From Branchiostoma floridae (Eukaryota > Chordata > Leptocardii > Amphioxiformes > Branchiostomatidae): DNA of 64,000 nucleotides. Positions within the stretch are counted from its first letter, which is position 1. Each line of letters opens with the position of its first letter. Made by a program: the position numbers and the translations under genes. The DNA lies in assembly GCF_000003815.2 (NCBI RefSeq), contig NC_049992.1:10404755-10468754 (forward strand), given 5' to 3'. This document shows, one piece after another, positions 1-9,827 of the stretch. The notes beneath the pieces were generated by a model that was not told the origin of the DNA, did no database searches, and saw only the letters and a program-made list of their open reading frames with translations.

Positions 1-1790
1 TGGAAAACGGGACTACTTTGGGCACCATTTCAGGACATCGTCCTGAAGGTTACATCTTACAGAATTACGATGTTATTCGCAGGATTGTACTAGTACAGCT
101 GTGTACAGATGCTTGACTTTTCACAGTGTTATAAGGTACAGTCGATGCCATAATTGGTGGAAGTACCAAGGAGCTTTTGTATAAAAGCACCTTGGAAGAA
201 CAAAGAACGGCACATAGTTGACTACGCGCCGAAGATATTACTTTACTAAGCCAGTCTAATTTGACAAATAATTCTATACTACAAACTATGGACTACAATC
301 CAATCTCTAAGCTTTGTACCCACCTGCAAGCTAACCAACGAGGAAGCAGAAGAACGCGCGCAGGATCGACAAACAGGAGGGGTTGAAACAGAAGTAATTT
401 ACTAAACGTCAACTGCCTCGTGGTGGAAAAAAAGGCTTCCTTTGTGTTGCAAATTCCAGACAGCCATAAAACGTGTTTGTTTGAACAAAAGCGCACAGCT
501 AGCTGACCCCTACTCTCCAAGCAGAGGTTAATATATAATTATCTGACGTTTTATTTGGCGTTTAAGTCGGGCGTTCTTTTTTGTTTGGAAAAGACGGCTG
601 TCTTTGCGCTACAATTACAAACAGCTACCCTAGGCAAGGGCTTTGTTGCATGAAATAAAAATGTACCCCCCAACTGACATTGTTGCGTCACAAAGGCGGG
701 AAAACAGGCAGTTTCAAAAATATTTATGGGGTTCCATGTCTACGTGTTTTTTTTCAACCTTTCATGGCCGACAGTCTAGCACAGTTTCAAACTTTGAAAC
801 CTTCTATGAAAAGTACGTTATGCATGTGGTATTTTTGCCTCTAATGAACTTTCCTACCAGAATAATACAATGATAATCTTAGCTTTTGGCATATTTGACA
901 GAAGGCAACAGACATTCTGGCCATGCAGCTAAATCCTCTGGTGCATTATTCAGCCCACTAATATTTGCCTTTTTTCTGCTGTAGAGACGACTAGACAACC
1001 ATTTGTTACCCTGGGGGATTCCTTGTCTTTTTGACTAATGCAAATTGAAGTAATCGTTTATTCCGAACATAAACAACTTCTGAGCATTCATTATAGAATA
1101 ACATATTTCACTAAATACATGAAATGCAAAATGAAGTAAAAAACTTAATTATACTAGCCTGATTTATTCGCGCTTCTCAGGCCCGTCGTACATTGCCGCG
1201 CCTATCCGCGGGGAGGAGGCTACAAGCTCCGGATAGCGGAGTTTGCGTTACACAGACTTGCCAGGTGGAAAACCACATGTCAACATGACAGATTATTAGT
1301 AACAAAACACGTTTTTTTGCTTTATCATTATACATGTATAATTCCCACTAGTAATATTGTTGTCAGCTTTATCACTGTCAGCCTAAAACTGGGAGCCTAT
1401 ACCCGGAATAGAATCAGATACATTTAATACAATGGTTATCTGAGATACTTGTTTCAGATCGGTAGATGACATGTATCAGCAAACTATGTCACTAAACATT
1501 TCTATTTGTGGAATTTTCTGAAAAATAAACATTAATTGTTTCTAAATACTATAATAACGTGATAAAATTTAAAAAGTGTAAGAAAGAACCTTGAAGTGAA
1601 AACTTGTCTTAACATATGTACAAATGTATAAACACCAATCCAGTACCTATTGTGTTGAAAACTACCACTTAAACCATTACTACAAATACATGTACACATG
1701 TAAATCTAGATCTAACTAACAACAATATGTAACTGACTAATCTTTGTTTTAGAATATCAGGTTTTCAAAACTCCCACAAGATGACTCTCT
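1..1790. other. Gene-free left flank with one dispersed repeat
   Basis: No convincing coding exon or RNA gene is visible in this AT-rich stretch. Bases about 300-520 resemble 5250-5460 upstream of the TMEM143 gene. Both contain a CTGCAAGCTAA-like segment, a CC(T)TGTGGTGG motif, a CCATAAAAC(G/T)TGTTT stretch and end near AGCTGACCCC, so this is probably a diverged dispersed repeat. A short GC-rich island lies near 1170-1240 with no gene signal attached. Confidence 0.5.
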
Positions 1791-1799
1791 ATGAGAGTG

Positions 1800-1959
1800 T
1801 GATGCACTTGAGGCTCTGTGAGTCCTCAGGCGAGTCTTCAGATTACCTCTCTGGCTAAACTGCCTGCTGCATTTCTCACACCTGTACTATGGCTTCTTCA
1901 TCCTCAGAATACATAGTTGACTAAATTATCTACTGCATACCTCACATCTGTAGGGTTTG
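1800..1959 (-). pseudogene. Decayed C2H2 zinc fingers 3' of the intact array
   Basis: Just after the stop codon of the zinc-finger gene, the minus strand still encodes recognisable finger pieces. One has the linker DKPYRCEVCSR followed by a stop and FSQLCIL; the next reads YRCEKCSRQFSQRGNLKT. They lie one frame away from the intact array and carry in-frame stops. The array was therefore probably longer (about 14 fingers) and was truncated by a small indel at the linker near 1960-1970, after which the distal fingers decayed. This is my reading of the sequence; they could instead be a partial duplication of the array end. Confidence 0.6.
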
Positions 1960-3042
1960 TCAACCGGCTGTATGTGTTTGCATGTGAGTCTTCAGCTGAG
2001 CCTTCTGACTGAACTGCTTATCACACACTTCACACTTGTAGGGTTTTTCTCCTGAATGGGTTCTCTTGTGTGCATTCAAAACTGCTCGATAACTGAATTG
2101 CTTGCTGCATTCCTCACATTTGTAAGGTTTTTCACCTGTGTGAGTCCTCATGTGAATCTTCAGATTACCTCTCTGGCTTAACTGCTTGCCGCACTTCTCA
2201 CATCTGTATGGTTTCTCACCGGTATGCGTTCGAATGTGTGTCTTCAGAGTGTGTGATTCGCTAAATTGTCTACCGCACTCCTCACATTTGTAGGGTTTGT
2301 CACCCGTATGAGTTCGCATGTGAGCCTTCAGTATACCCTGCCGTCGAAACTGTTTAGAACACACCTCACACTTGTAGGGTTTTTCTCCTGAATGGGTTCG
2401 CTTGTGTGCCTTAAAAGCAGCTAGATGACTGAATGGCTTGCTGCATTCCTCACATTTGTAAGGTTTCTCACCTGTGTGAGTCCTTTTGTGCGACAAGAGT
2501 CCAGACGATGAGGTGAACTGCTTGAGGCATTCTTCACATCTGTACGGTTTCTCTCCAGTATGAGTTCTCATGTGCTGCTTTAGAGAACCCAGCCGACTGA
2601 ACTGTCTGCTGCACCGCTCACACATGTAAGGTTTCTCACCTGTGTGAGTACGTATGTGGTCCCTCAGGTCGCCCTGATCACTGAACCGCTTGCTGCATTC
2701 CTCACACTTGTAAGGTTTCTCACCCGTGTGTGTCCGCATGTGAGTTTTTAAATGACACAGCCTACTGAACTGCTTGCTGCATCTCCCACACACAAAGGGC
2801 TTTTCACCTGTGTGAGTTTTCTTGTGTCTCGTCAAGGAACCTAGCTGACTGAATAGCTTACTGCACTCCTCACACTTGTAGGGCTTCTCACCTGTGTGAG
2901 TAACCCTGTGATTCTGCAGATTGCTCAGCTCAGTGAACCGTTTGTTGCACTCCTCACACTGAAAGGGTTTATTGGCAATCAAGCGCAAGTCTTCCTGTGA
3001 TAGTCTTTCACCATCTTCGAATCCAATGCCATTTGTTGTCAT
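1960..3042 (-). CDS. C2H2 zinc-finger protein, 12 tandem fingers
   Basis: The predicted protein of 360 aa is almost entirely 12 tandem C2H2 fingers (C-x2-C-x12-H-x3-H) joined by TGEKP-type linkers, the layout of a nuclear sequence-specific DNA-binding protein. Linkers vary slightly (SGEKP after fingers 7 and 11 as listed, TGDKP after finger 8). No KRAB, BTB, SCAN or ZAD domain is visible. The frame is open to 3237, but the upstream part is MITE sequence and a good 3' splice site (CATTACAG) lies at 3066-3073, so I place the start at the ATG at 3040-3042, giving a short leader (MTTNGIGFEDGERLSQED) before finger 1. The true start could lie in an upstream exon. DNA target and function cannot be named; such genes are a large, fast-evolving family. 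Confidence 0.85.
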   Translation of the reverse strand: MTTNGIGFEDGERLSQEDLRLIANKPFQCEECNKRFTELSNLQNHRVTHTGEKPYKCEECSKLFSQLGSLTRHKKTHTGEKPFVCGRCSKQFSRLCHLKTHMRTHTGEKPYKCEECSKRFSDQGDLRDHIRTHTGEKPYMCERCSRQFSRLGSLKQHMRTHTGEKPYRCEECLKQFTSSSGLLSHKRTHTGEKPYKCEECSKPFSHLAAFKAHKRTHSGEKPYKCEVCSKQFRRQGILKAHMRTHTGDKPYKCEECGRQFSESHTLKTHIRTHTGEKPYRCEKCGKQLSQRGNLKIHMRTHTGEKPYKCEECSKQFSYRAVLNAHKRTHSGEKPYKCEVCDKQFSQKAQLKTHMQTHTAG

Positions 3043-3094
3043 AGTGTCGATAGCTAGAGCCACTTCTGTAATGAACCATTGAGAGGCACTTTGA

Positions 3095-3235
3095 TTATCG
3101 TGATATAAGGATTTACAGTAAATGCATTTAAGGTTGCTAGGATTCAAATTCGCGGTAGCAGAAAACAGGACTTTTCCCGTTGGTTTTAAGTTTGCGGCAG
3201 CACCATGCAAGTTGTAGTCTCTAACATGCATTGGC

Positions 3236-3306
<71 letters not shown>

Positions 3307-3330
3307 CCGGTCATAAGCCTTATACCGGTC
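3095..3330. repeat. MITE copy overlapping the zinc-finger upstream frame
   Basis: This segment matches copies at about 4129-4277, 4543-4740 and 13622-13832. Shared signatures are TTTACAGTAAATGCA at the end and internal 'TTCGCGGTAGCA' and 'GGTTTTAAGTTTGCGG' blocks. Here it is interrupted by the (AT)n tract: the flanks GGCATAAT and AATACCGGTC are contiguous as GGCATAATACCGGTC (minus strand) in the 4129-4277 copy. It supplies the first about 45 codons of the extended open frame of the zinc-finger gene. Confidence 0.7.
3239..3302. repeat. (AT)32 microsatellite
   Basis: Uninterrupted AT dinucleotide, about 32 units. It sits exactly inside a MITE copy, at a point where a related copy has only CATAATACC, so it looks like expansion of a short AT run within the element. 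Confidence 0.95.
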
Positions 3331-3689
3331 GATTAAAAATAGTGGAACTTAAAGAGATCTACACATGCAACAATAGTTATTTCTGAGGTATGCACACTTC
3401 AGACGTCTAGGTGTCCAATACATAATTTACAAAGCATCGATAACAATGCATTCGAAGACAACAAGGCCAAAAGTTTTCAGGTCATTTTCGGGGCAGGCGA
3501 GCTCGTCGTGGGACAAACACACTGTCACGTTCATCGCCAGATTTGTACATAATAATCACATGTGCTCAGGGCACAAGACGAGCATGATTCAACAGCAATC
3601 TTGAATTTCTTTTGGTGACCTACAACTCGTGTAAAAGTGTGAGGAACCGTTGCATAATAGCCCGGATCTACGGCTGAATGGGTCAAATT

Positions 3690-3725
3690 GAACGTACGCC
3701 GCCATTTTCCCGCCATTTTTAATGC
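3690..3725 (-). promoter_or_regulatory. Candidate 5' end of the zinc-finger transcript
   Basis: The minus strand has two closely spaced AAATGGCGG motifs (ATGGCGGGAAAATGGCGGCG), the YY1-type sequence often found at TATA-less start sites. It lies about 650 bp upstream of the zinc-finger CDS and points the right way. An upstream non-coding exon spliced to the acceptor at 3066 is plausible but not shown. Confidence 0.3.
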
Positions 3726-4128
3726 TACGGCCAGCAGTAAAGTTTTACGTCATAGCGGTTGTCACGGACCAAAATTAAATGAAAATTCTTGTCAGTATAC
3801 GCCCATTTTCTCATGACTTTTTGTATGCTCATGCAGATTTTTGTTTTGTGCAACTACTAACAGGAAAGAAAGGAACAACAGAGGATGAATAAAGGTACAT
3901 AGCGGCAGTTAATTGTGCCGTGTTTCGTTCGACCGGTATAGTGCACCCCCTTCCAACCACGCGCCCGTTCTCCGTGCAATTCCGCGGTGTGTTCCAATTA
4001 CGATATTATGTTTTTAGCAGGACCAGAGAGACAAAATAATTTACACAGAAGAAGTGGCAAAGGTAAGCTGTAACAGCAACATGTAACTGGAGAAAATGAT
4101 GCGTTGATCATTTGCCAAATTAGCATTG

Positions 4129-4277
4129 CTTGAGAAATTGCAGTAAACCGACCGGTATTATGCCAATGGATGTTAACTATCATGCAAAAATGTTTGTGGT
4201 GGTTTTGAGTTTGTGGTGAAGCGGCCAACGCGAAAACCGCGAACATAAACCACCAGAACATTTCTGCATTTACAGTA
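4129..4277. repeat. MITE copy (TTTACAGTA-ended family)
   Basis: Copy of the family seen at 3095, 4543 and 13622. Read on the minus strand it begins TACTGTAAATGCAGAAATG, runs through 'GTGGTTTATGTTCGCGGTTTTCGCG', and ends in CATAATACCGGTCGGTTTACTGCA. No coding capacity. Confidence 0.65.
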
Positions 4278-4542
4278 TATAATTTACTGCACTGATTGTT
4301 GATCAACAAGACACAGACTAAACACAAATATAAAGTTCTTAAGTCCTTCCACCTTACCCGATCCTACCCTTCTGATTGACATCATTTCGTTTTCGGGGTG
4401 TGGCTGGTGGGACTTTGTTGTATTATACAGTACATTTGGACTTTGTTCTATAGTACTGATTGGGGGAGTAACCATAAAACAAGATTTTACCATGGTCAAT
4501 ATTGACAGACGTCAATTTGGGATTTATAAGGTTTTACCATAA

Positions 4543-4740
4543 TGCTATAAATGCAGAAATGTTTGCGGTAGTTTTATGTTCGTGGTTTTTGTGGTGTTTA
4601 CTTCACTGCGAACTTGAAACCACTGCAAACATTTTTTCCATTATAGTATGTGACTACAGCCTATGGCGCTACCACGAAGACTCTACTTTCCTGCTACCGC
4701 GAAATTTCAAATCCCCGCAAACTTAGATGCATTTACAGTA
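4543..4740. repeat. MITE copy (TTTACAGTA-ended family)
   Basis: It starts TATAAATGCAGAAATGTTTG and ends TAGATGCATTTACAGTA, with internal GTGGTTTTTGTGGTG and CTACCGCGAAATTTCAAAT blocks shared with the other copies. The imperfect inverted ends (TGTAAATGCA / TGCATTTACA) mark it as a non-autonomous element. Confidence 0.65.
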
Positions 4741-5249
4741 ACGCAAGACTTTATATTGGTCAATATTGACTGATGTCAATTGGGGGGTGTAATACAGGGT
4801 TTACAATGAGGTTTCTATAACCTCCTTGGTTTTACCATGGTTGAATATTGACCGACATCATGGAGGCCAATACGGGGGTGGGGGTTGACTGTGGCTAATT
4901 TTATCTTGTGACCTACGAAGACCCTTCATTTTTGTGAACACAAGATATTAACATTATCTTATCAACTGGAACTTCGTAATGGGGTTATCGATATCAATGA
5001 TGTTAAAGAGGTTTTAGACCGAACCACCACGGGATTTTGGGATTTCGCGCAATTAACAGAAGTTTCTTATCCGTTTACGATTATCCGTTGTGCAATTAAC
5101 TGGCTTCTACTGTATATAACGTTCTTTGTCAAACAATACACTTCTGACCGCCGAAGACACTACTCCACTAGCTGCTGGTCTAATCTGGCACACAACGCTT
5201 TGTATAACGTTACAAATGCTGCTAAATGTTACGTTGAAACGTTCGTACT

Positions 5250-5460
5250 CACCGCAAGCTAATCAACTTCAATGCAAAAGCGTTTCAGATCAAATAAACC
5301 GGTGGGGTTTGATGTTCGATGCAGAGATTTTCGAGACCCAGCCGCCTTGTGGTGGGTGAGAGAGAAAAGATGCAGGCATTTCTTTGTTTTTCAGACTGCC
5401 ATAAAACTTGTTTTTGAACCAACCCGCGCACAGCGCACAATCAGCTGACCCCGTGAGGTC
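5250..5460. repeat. Dispersed repeat, second copy
   Basis: Resembles 300-520 (CCGCAAGCTAA, CCTTGTGGTGG, CTGCCATAAAACTTGTTTTT, CGCGCACAGC and AGCTGACCCC blocks in the same order). By eye it is well diverged. It ends about 270 bp before the TMEM143 start codon. Confidence 0.45.
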
Positions 5461-5727
5461 ACGACACCGCGGGAAAATTGGGCTGTTCCAAACCATTTAG
5501 GAGGGTCAACGTCTGTAACACTCGATTTTAATTCTCCTTTACACCACAGTTCAAAACATTTTACCCTATTACTAAACGTATTTTACTTATAATATTATAT
5601 TTATATTTAGAAAATGTACACTAAATGAAAGCATTTGTTATGACAGTGCATATTACCAAAGTGTTACACCCTCTAGTCTATCATTTTGAAAGTAGTCCAA
5701 ACCCGGTCCTGCTGTGCGAAATCCAAG

Positions 5728-8700
5728 ATGGCGCTGTCCTGTCTGAAAATTTCGTTGGGACGGGCTTTGGCGGTACGGCCGTTGATACAGGTATCTAAAG
5801 TGTATTTTGGTACCACAAGAGCGTGGATTGGGCCCATGTGCAATGGGCGTATGGGGTGTTATATGCTGACACTACTCACAGCATGCCCCACGCCAGACAG
5901 TTACACTACATGTAGCGTAACAGGTTGCACGGAAATTTACCGTTGGGGGCGTGTCAAACAATTTAAGTCTGGTGTACAAAATTTTAGGATTTAGAAAATC
6001 AGACCACAATCATAATGGACCTCTGCTCTGCTCTTTTTGAACTTTCAAGAAAGAAAACGGTTAAAACTTGGTGGGGTCTATGATAGTTAGAAAAAAGTAT
6101 TGTATATCCTTGTTGCCCCCCTCCCCCTTTCTTTTATAAACATCTTTTGACCCACCTTACCCCACGCTCCATGGTTATACTTACTGGTATTATGCAGCTA
6201 TTAAGAGGGTAATAAATGAGAGCATATGTTAATGATTATGAATGACTTGACAATAATGATGCCAAAATGTCAGAACCTCGAATATGTGAATGCCTGATAT
6301 AGTAGACATCAGTGTTCTCACTAGGATTCGCTGGTTGAAATATTATATGTGCAGCATAGTAGCCCAAATCACAGTATGGGGTATCCAAATCACAGCAAAG
6401 GGGCCCTTTTTTATGCTGAAAAAGCCTGGTGAGAACACTGGACATCACTGGCATTATTTCTCAGGCACATACTATTAAGTTGTGGGTAATTTAGGATGGA
6501 GGGTTGATGGTATTGTTACTGTTCCCGAAATGGCATACATTTGTATATCAATTGATATGAATTAACCTGTAGATTTTCCTCTTGTTTAGGTTTACAGGCC
6601 AAGTCCAAGATACAACCTAGTATTCTTACAGTACAGCACATCACCTGACAAGGGGAAAGACACAAAGAAAGATACTAAGTTCCAGTCCTCAGAAAGCCTT
6701 TCTGGATACTTTGACAAAGGCAGTTCCCAGCAAGCTGGCAGCAGTGCACAGCAACCTGACAGCACTAAACAGCAACCTGACAGCAAGCCATCTTTAGGAA
6801 CAACAGCAGACAAAAGTCAAGACTCCACAGCAAAAATCCCAGAGTCAAAAGCTGTACCTGATGCAGATCCTCCGGGGAAACCACCAGCTGATGAGATACC
6901 TGCTGAAGTACCCCCCTCCGCCGTTCCCCCACCCCCTCCAGCCAAGCCCCCCGCCCCCCAGATCCAGCTGTCCCGGCCTGAGCTGACCAAGGAGGAGCTG
7001 TCCCGGCTGGTGCTGCGTCAGGACGAGTATGTGGAACGGTTCATCCCCATCACCCGCCGCTCGCTCATCCAGCACCTGGTCCAGCACCCCGGCCTGCTGA
7101 CCGACAGGGAGAAGGTCAAGTTTGACAAGTTCTTCCAGGCACTGGACAGTGCTGTGGTCACTACCTACCATGGAACACTCACTGAGCTGAAGGTCAGTGT
7201 ATTCCTTAAGGCTACACAGGGCGATAGTTTGAGGTGCATCGGATGCAATGGCCAGTAGCAGATATATACTAGTAAGTGTGGAGAACAAATGATGCCCTGC
7301 CTCAGTGAACACTGATACTAGTATGCGAGGAAGATGATGATGCAACTAAATTGTACAGATACTATGTACATTGCATAAAAAGATGTTGAAAGAGGGCTGT
7401 TATATGATTAGGCAAGATTCAAAAGCTTCAATTAGATTACTAGTAGATACATGTATAATAACTTATATTATAAACAGCTTATGTACAGGTTGGATACATG
7501 ACCATTATACTAGGAAAATATGACATACATATGTATGCCCTATCTTGAAAGATTAATGTTAAGTTCATATGACCAATTGAAATGTAATTATTTCATCAAT
7601 TATGTCTTAAGCAAAATCTTAGAAAATAAGAGGGCTGATAAGAAGGTTTGTTTCTTTAGCAATTATGTGCCGGACTGAAGTGGTCATAACCTTATTCTAT
7701 TTTTCTCTCATCAGGCTCTTTTTGACCCCCTAAACCCTGACAAAGACACGATCAGCACGCGGCAGTGGAACCGTAAGGAGCGTGCGGAGAACGAGTTCTG
7801 GCTACTGCAGAAGCTGGCCATCGTCATGGAGAAGGCAAACTTCCACGAGTTACCCAAACCTGTGGTGGAGGTGGCCCTACAGGAGCATCAAGCAGGGGAT
7901 GGAGTCATGGTGAGTACATGTACATACAGGGGTAAAAATACTGGGTACATACAAACATTTCTGCACCAAAATCAGAGCTGTGTGCCTAACTTTGACTGTG
8001 GGTGCACTAGTGCAACAAGATATTAGTTATGCATACAAAATCTTAGACAACATATTCTTGACAGAAAGTTTTATAACATTTCTTATTATTATTTCTTGTT
8101 TGAAATTTTAAAGCAAAGTGTAGAATTTCAGATTCAAGCTTTGAACAGAAAAGGGGAAGGTATGTCATTTTGTTCTGCTGATAGAGTGAAAAAAAGAGCA
8201 GACTCAGTAGCCATCAGCATATTTGTATATAACATCTATCTTCTCCGTTCATACACGTACAGGTGCGAGTAGATGCCAGCAGGTACGACATCCTTCGCTT
8301 CTGGGCACTCGGTAAGGAGGTGCGTCCGCCCGTCTCAGTCCCTCTGGCCAAGCGTCTGGTCGCTGCCCTCGGGCGTCTCGTCACACGGAGTAAGAAAGTG
8401 GAACCGCAGGCCCAGGAAACTTTCAAGAGGTTAGTGGTGGCTGTCCGGCACACCAAGGACGGGAAACTCACGCTGAAGGCCTTTAAAGACATTCCCATCA
8501 ACGCCTTAGAGCAGGTGTTACCTGAGGCTAAGGTGCGCATGAGCCAGTTCGACCAGGCCTTCCTGTACTTCAGCGTGGGCATCACCAGCCTGGGGATGCT
8601 CATCAAGCTCGTCACCGTCATGGCAGAGTACCAGGTCAACTGGTCGCTCATCGTGGGCGGTGTGTTCGGGCTGATCGCAGCACGCACCTGGTCGTCTTAC

Positions 8701-9827
8701 AAGAACCGGCACATGCGGTACCTGGCGGAGCTGTCGAAGACGCTGTACTACAGGAACATTGCGAACAACAGGGGTCTGCTGACGCTGCTGGTGGATCGGG
8801 CAGAGGACGAGTCGGTGAAGGAAACCCTGCTGGTGTACACCTTCCTCCTCAGCTATCAGTCTCCCAGGGGTCCAGAGTCCAGCACGGGTACAACAAGTGA
8901 GTACAACATCTTTCTATCAAGCAACATTCTTATGTTAATTCAGTAAAAGTACAGTATGTTTGACATGTGGGATGCAGCCACAGGAAAGTGTTCCTTCCAT
9001 GTTGACACTCATGAGCTGTATAAGGTGCAATTCTGCTATCTTGCTCCAGGTGGCACTTGTGAGCTCTGAAGTATTGGAAAGCTGCATTTAAAATGGTAAT
9101 TTAAGCCTACTGTACTGTGGTAAATATACCGCACAGCAAAGTTCTCACTTGTTTTACATAAGTTTGTCATAGTTCAGAGCTCTCTCACTGTTTAAACTCA
9201 TGTTGTGCTGACGGCTACTCACCTGATGATTGAATTAAGTGTCATCAGTGGTCTAAATTTCCCATTCAGTATTACTAGAGTAGTGCTTTTCAAGCTGGCT
9301 TTCCTGAGGATGGATTTTGATGAATTCTCCAAATTCAAAGACCAATAACTTGTCATAGCCGTCAGCAAGACACAAGTTTCAAACAGTAAGACAGCTCTGA
9401 ACTATGATAGACTTGTGTAAAAGAAGTGTTACTTTACTTTGGGTTATTTTTACCATAGTATAGTAGGCTGTTCCATTTTCTTTCCTTTAAGTTTGGAATA
9501 GTGCTATGCTGTTGAATGTTCCCAGGTGGCGCTGCAATAGGAGCCCTGGAGAAGGACATAGAAAAGTGGGTGTTGGAGAAGACTGGCAGCCAGATCAGGT
9601 TCCATGCAGACGAGGCCGTCCAGTTCCTGTCATCCTTCGGAATCCTGAAACAGGAGAACAACCTGCTGAGTGTCGTTCCCCTGGACACCGCCATCGCCTG
9701 TCTCCCATGGCAACCCGTAGGAATGGACAGCAGGTCCGAGGAGTTTGACGTGGAGGAGGGATACGACAGACGACAGGAAAGTAAGGCGGCTGAGCAGCCA
9801 AGAAAAAAATGGTTTGGACTTTTCTAG
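5728..9827 (+). CDS. TMEM143: TMEM143-like mitochondrial membrane protein (DUF3754)
   Basis: Five coding exons: 5728-5790, 6590-7192, 7715-7909, 8263-8896 and 9526-9827 (598 aa); all have GT/AG borders and compatible phases. The start AAGATGGCG has a good context. Residues 1-40 are basic and hydroxylated without acids (MALSCLKISLGRALAVRPL...), fitting a mitochondrial presequence. About residues 60-150 are a Gln/Ser/Pro-rich linker that makes it longer than I recall for the vertebrate protein. The conserved DUF3754 part runs from about LSRPELTKEEL (residue 150) to the end; two hydrophobic segments lie near 387-409 and 415-432. TMEM143 is known only as a mitochondrial two-pass protein of unclear function. 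An AATAAA polyadenylation signal is at 10007-10012. Two MITEs sit in introns 1 and 4. Confidence 0.9.
6310..6440. repeat. Short inverted-repeat element in TMEM143 intron 1
   Basis: The ends are inverted repeats (CAGTGTTCTCACTAGG at 6310, CCTGGTGAGAACACTG ending 6440). The five bases GACAT occur directly before the left end and directly after the right end, a possible short target duplication. There is no coding content. Confidence 0.6.
9104..9469. repeat. Foldback MITE with arms of about 115 bp in TMEM143 intron 4
   Basis: The left arm (AGCCTACTGTACTGTGGTAA through TGTGCTGACGGCT, about 9104-9220) is the imperfect reverse complement of the right arm (about 9354-9469, ending TATGGTAAAA-type sequence and TAGTAGGCT). 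Both arms share TCATAGTTCAGAGCT and GTTTAAAC/GTTTGAAAC blocks. It lies 57 bp upstream of the last exon. Confidence 0.75.

Larger units (their letters stand above)
3726..5727. other. Intergenic region between divergent genes, repeat-rich
   Basis: This holds two MITE copies (listed separately), three versions of a roughly 40-bp motif containing 'GGTCAATATTGAC' and 'GACGTCAATT'-like blocks near 4484, 4747 and 4829, and the second copy of the dispersed repeat (about 5250-5460). No exon is recognisable. The promoter of the TMEM143 homologue should lie just upstream of 5728. Confidence 0.5.

Noticed and set aside
6845-7345. 166-codon minus-strand open frame
   Set aside because: Antisense shadow of the Pro-rich TMEM143 exon 2; no family match and no splice support.
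8214-8687. 157-codon minus-strand open frame
   Set aside because: Antisense of TMEM143 exon 4; GC-biased codons open the opposite strand.
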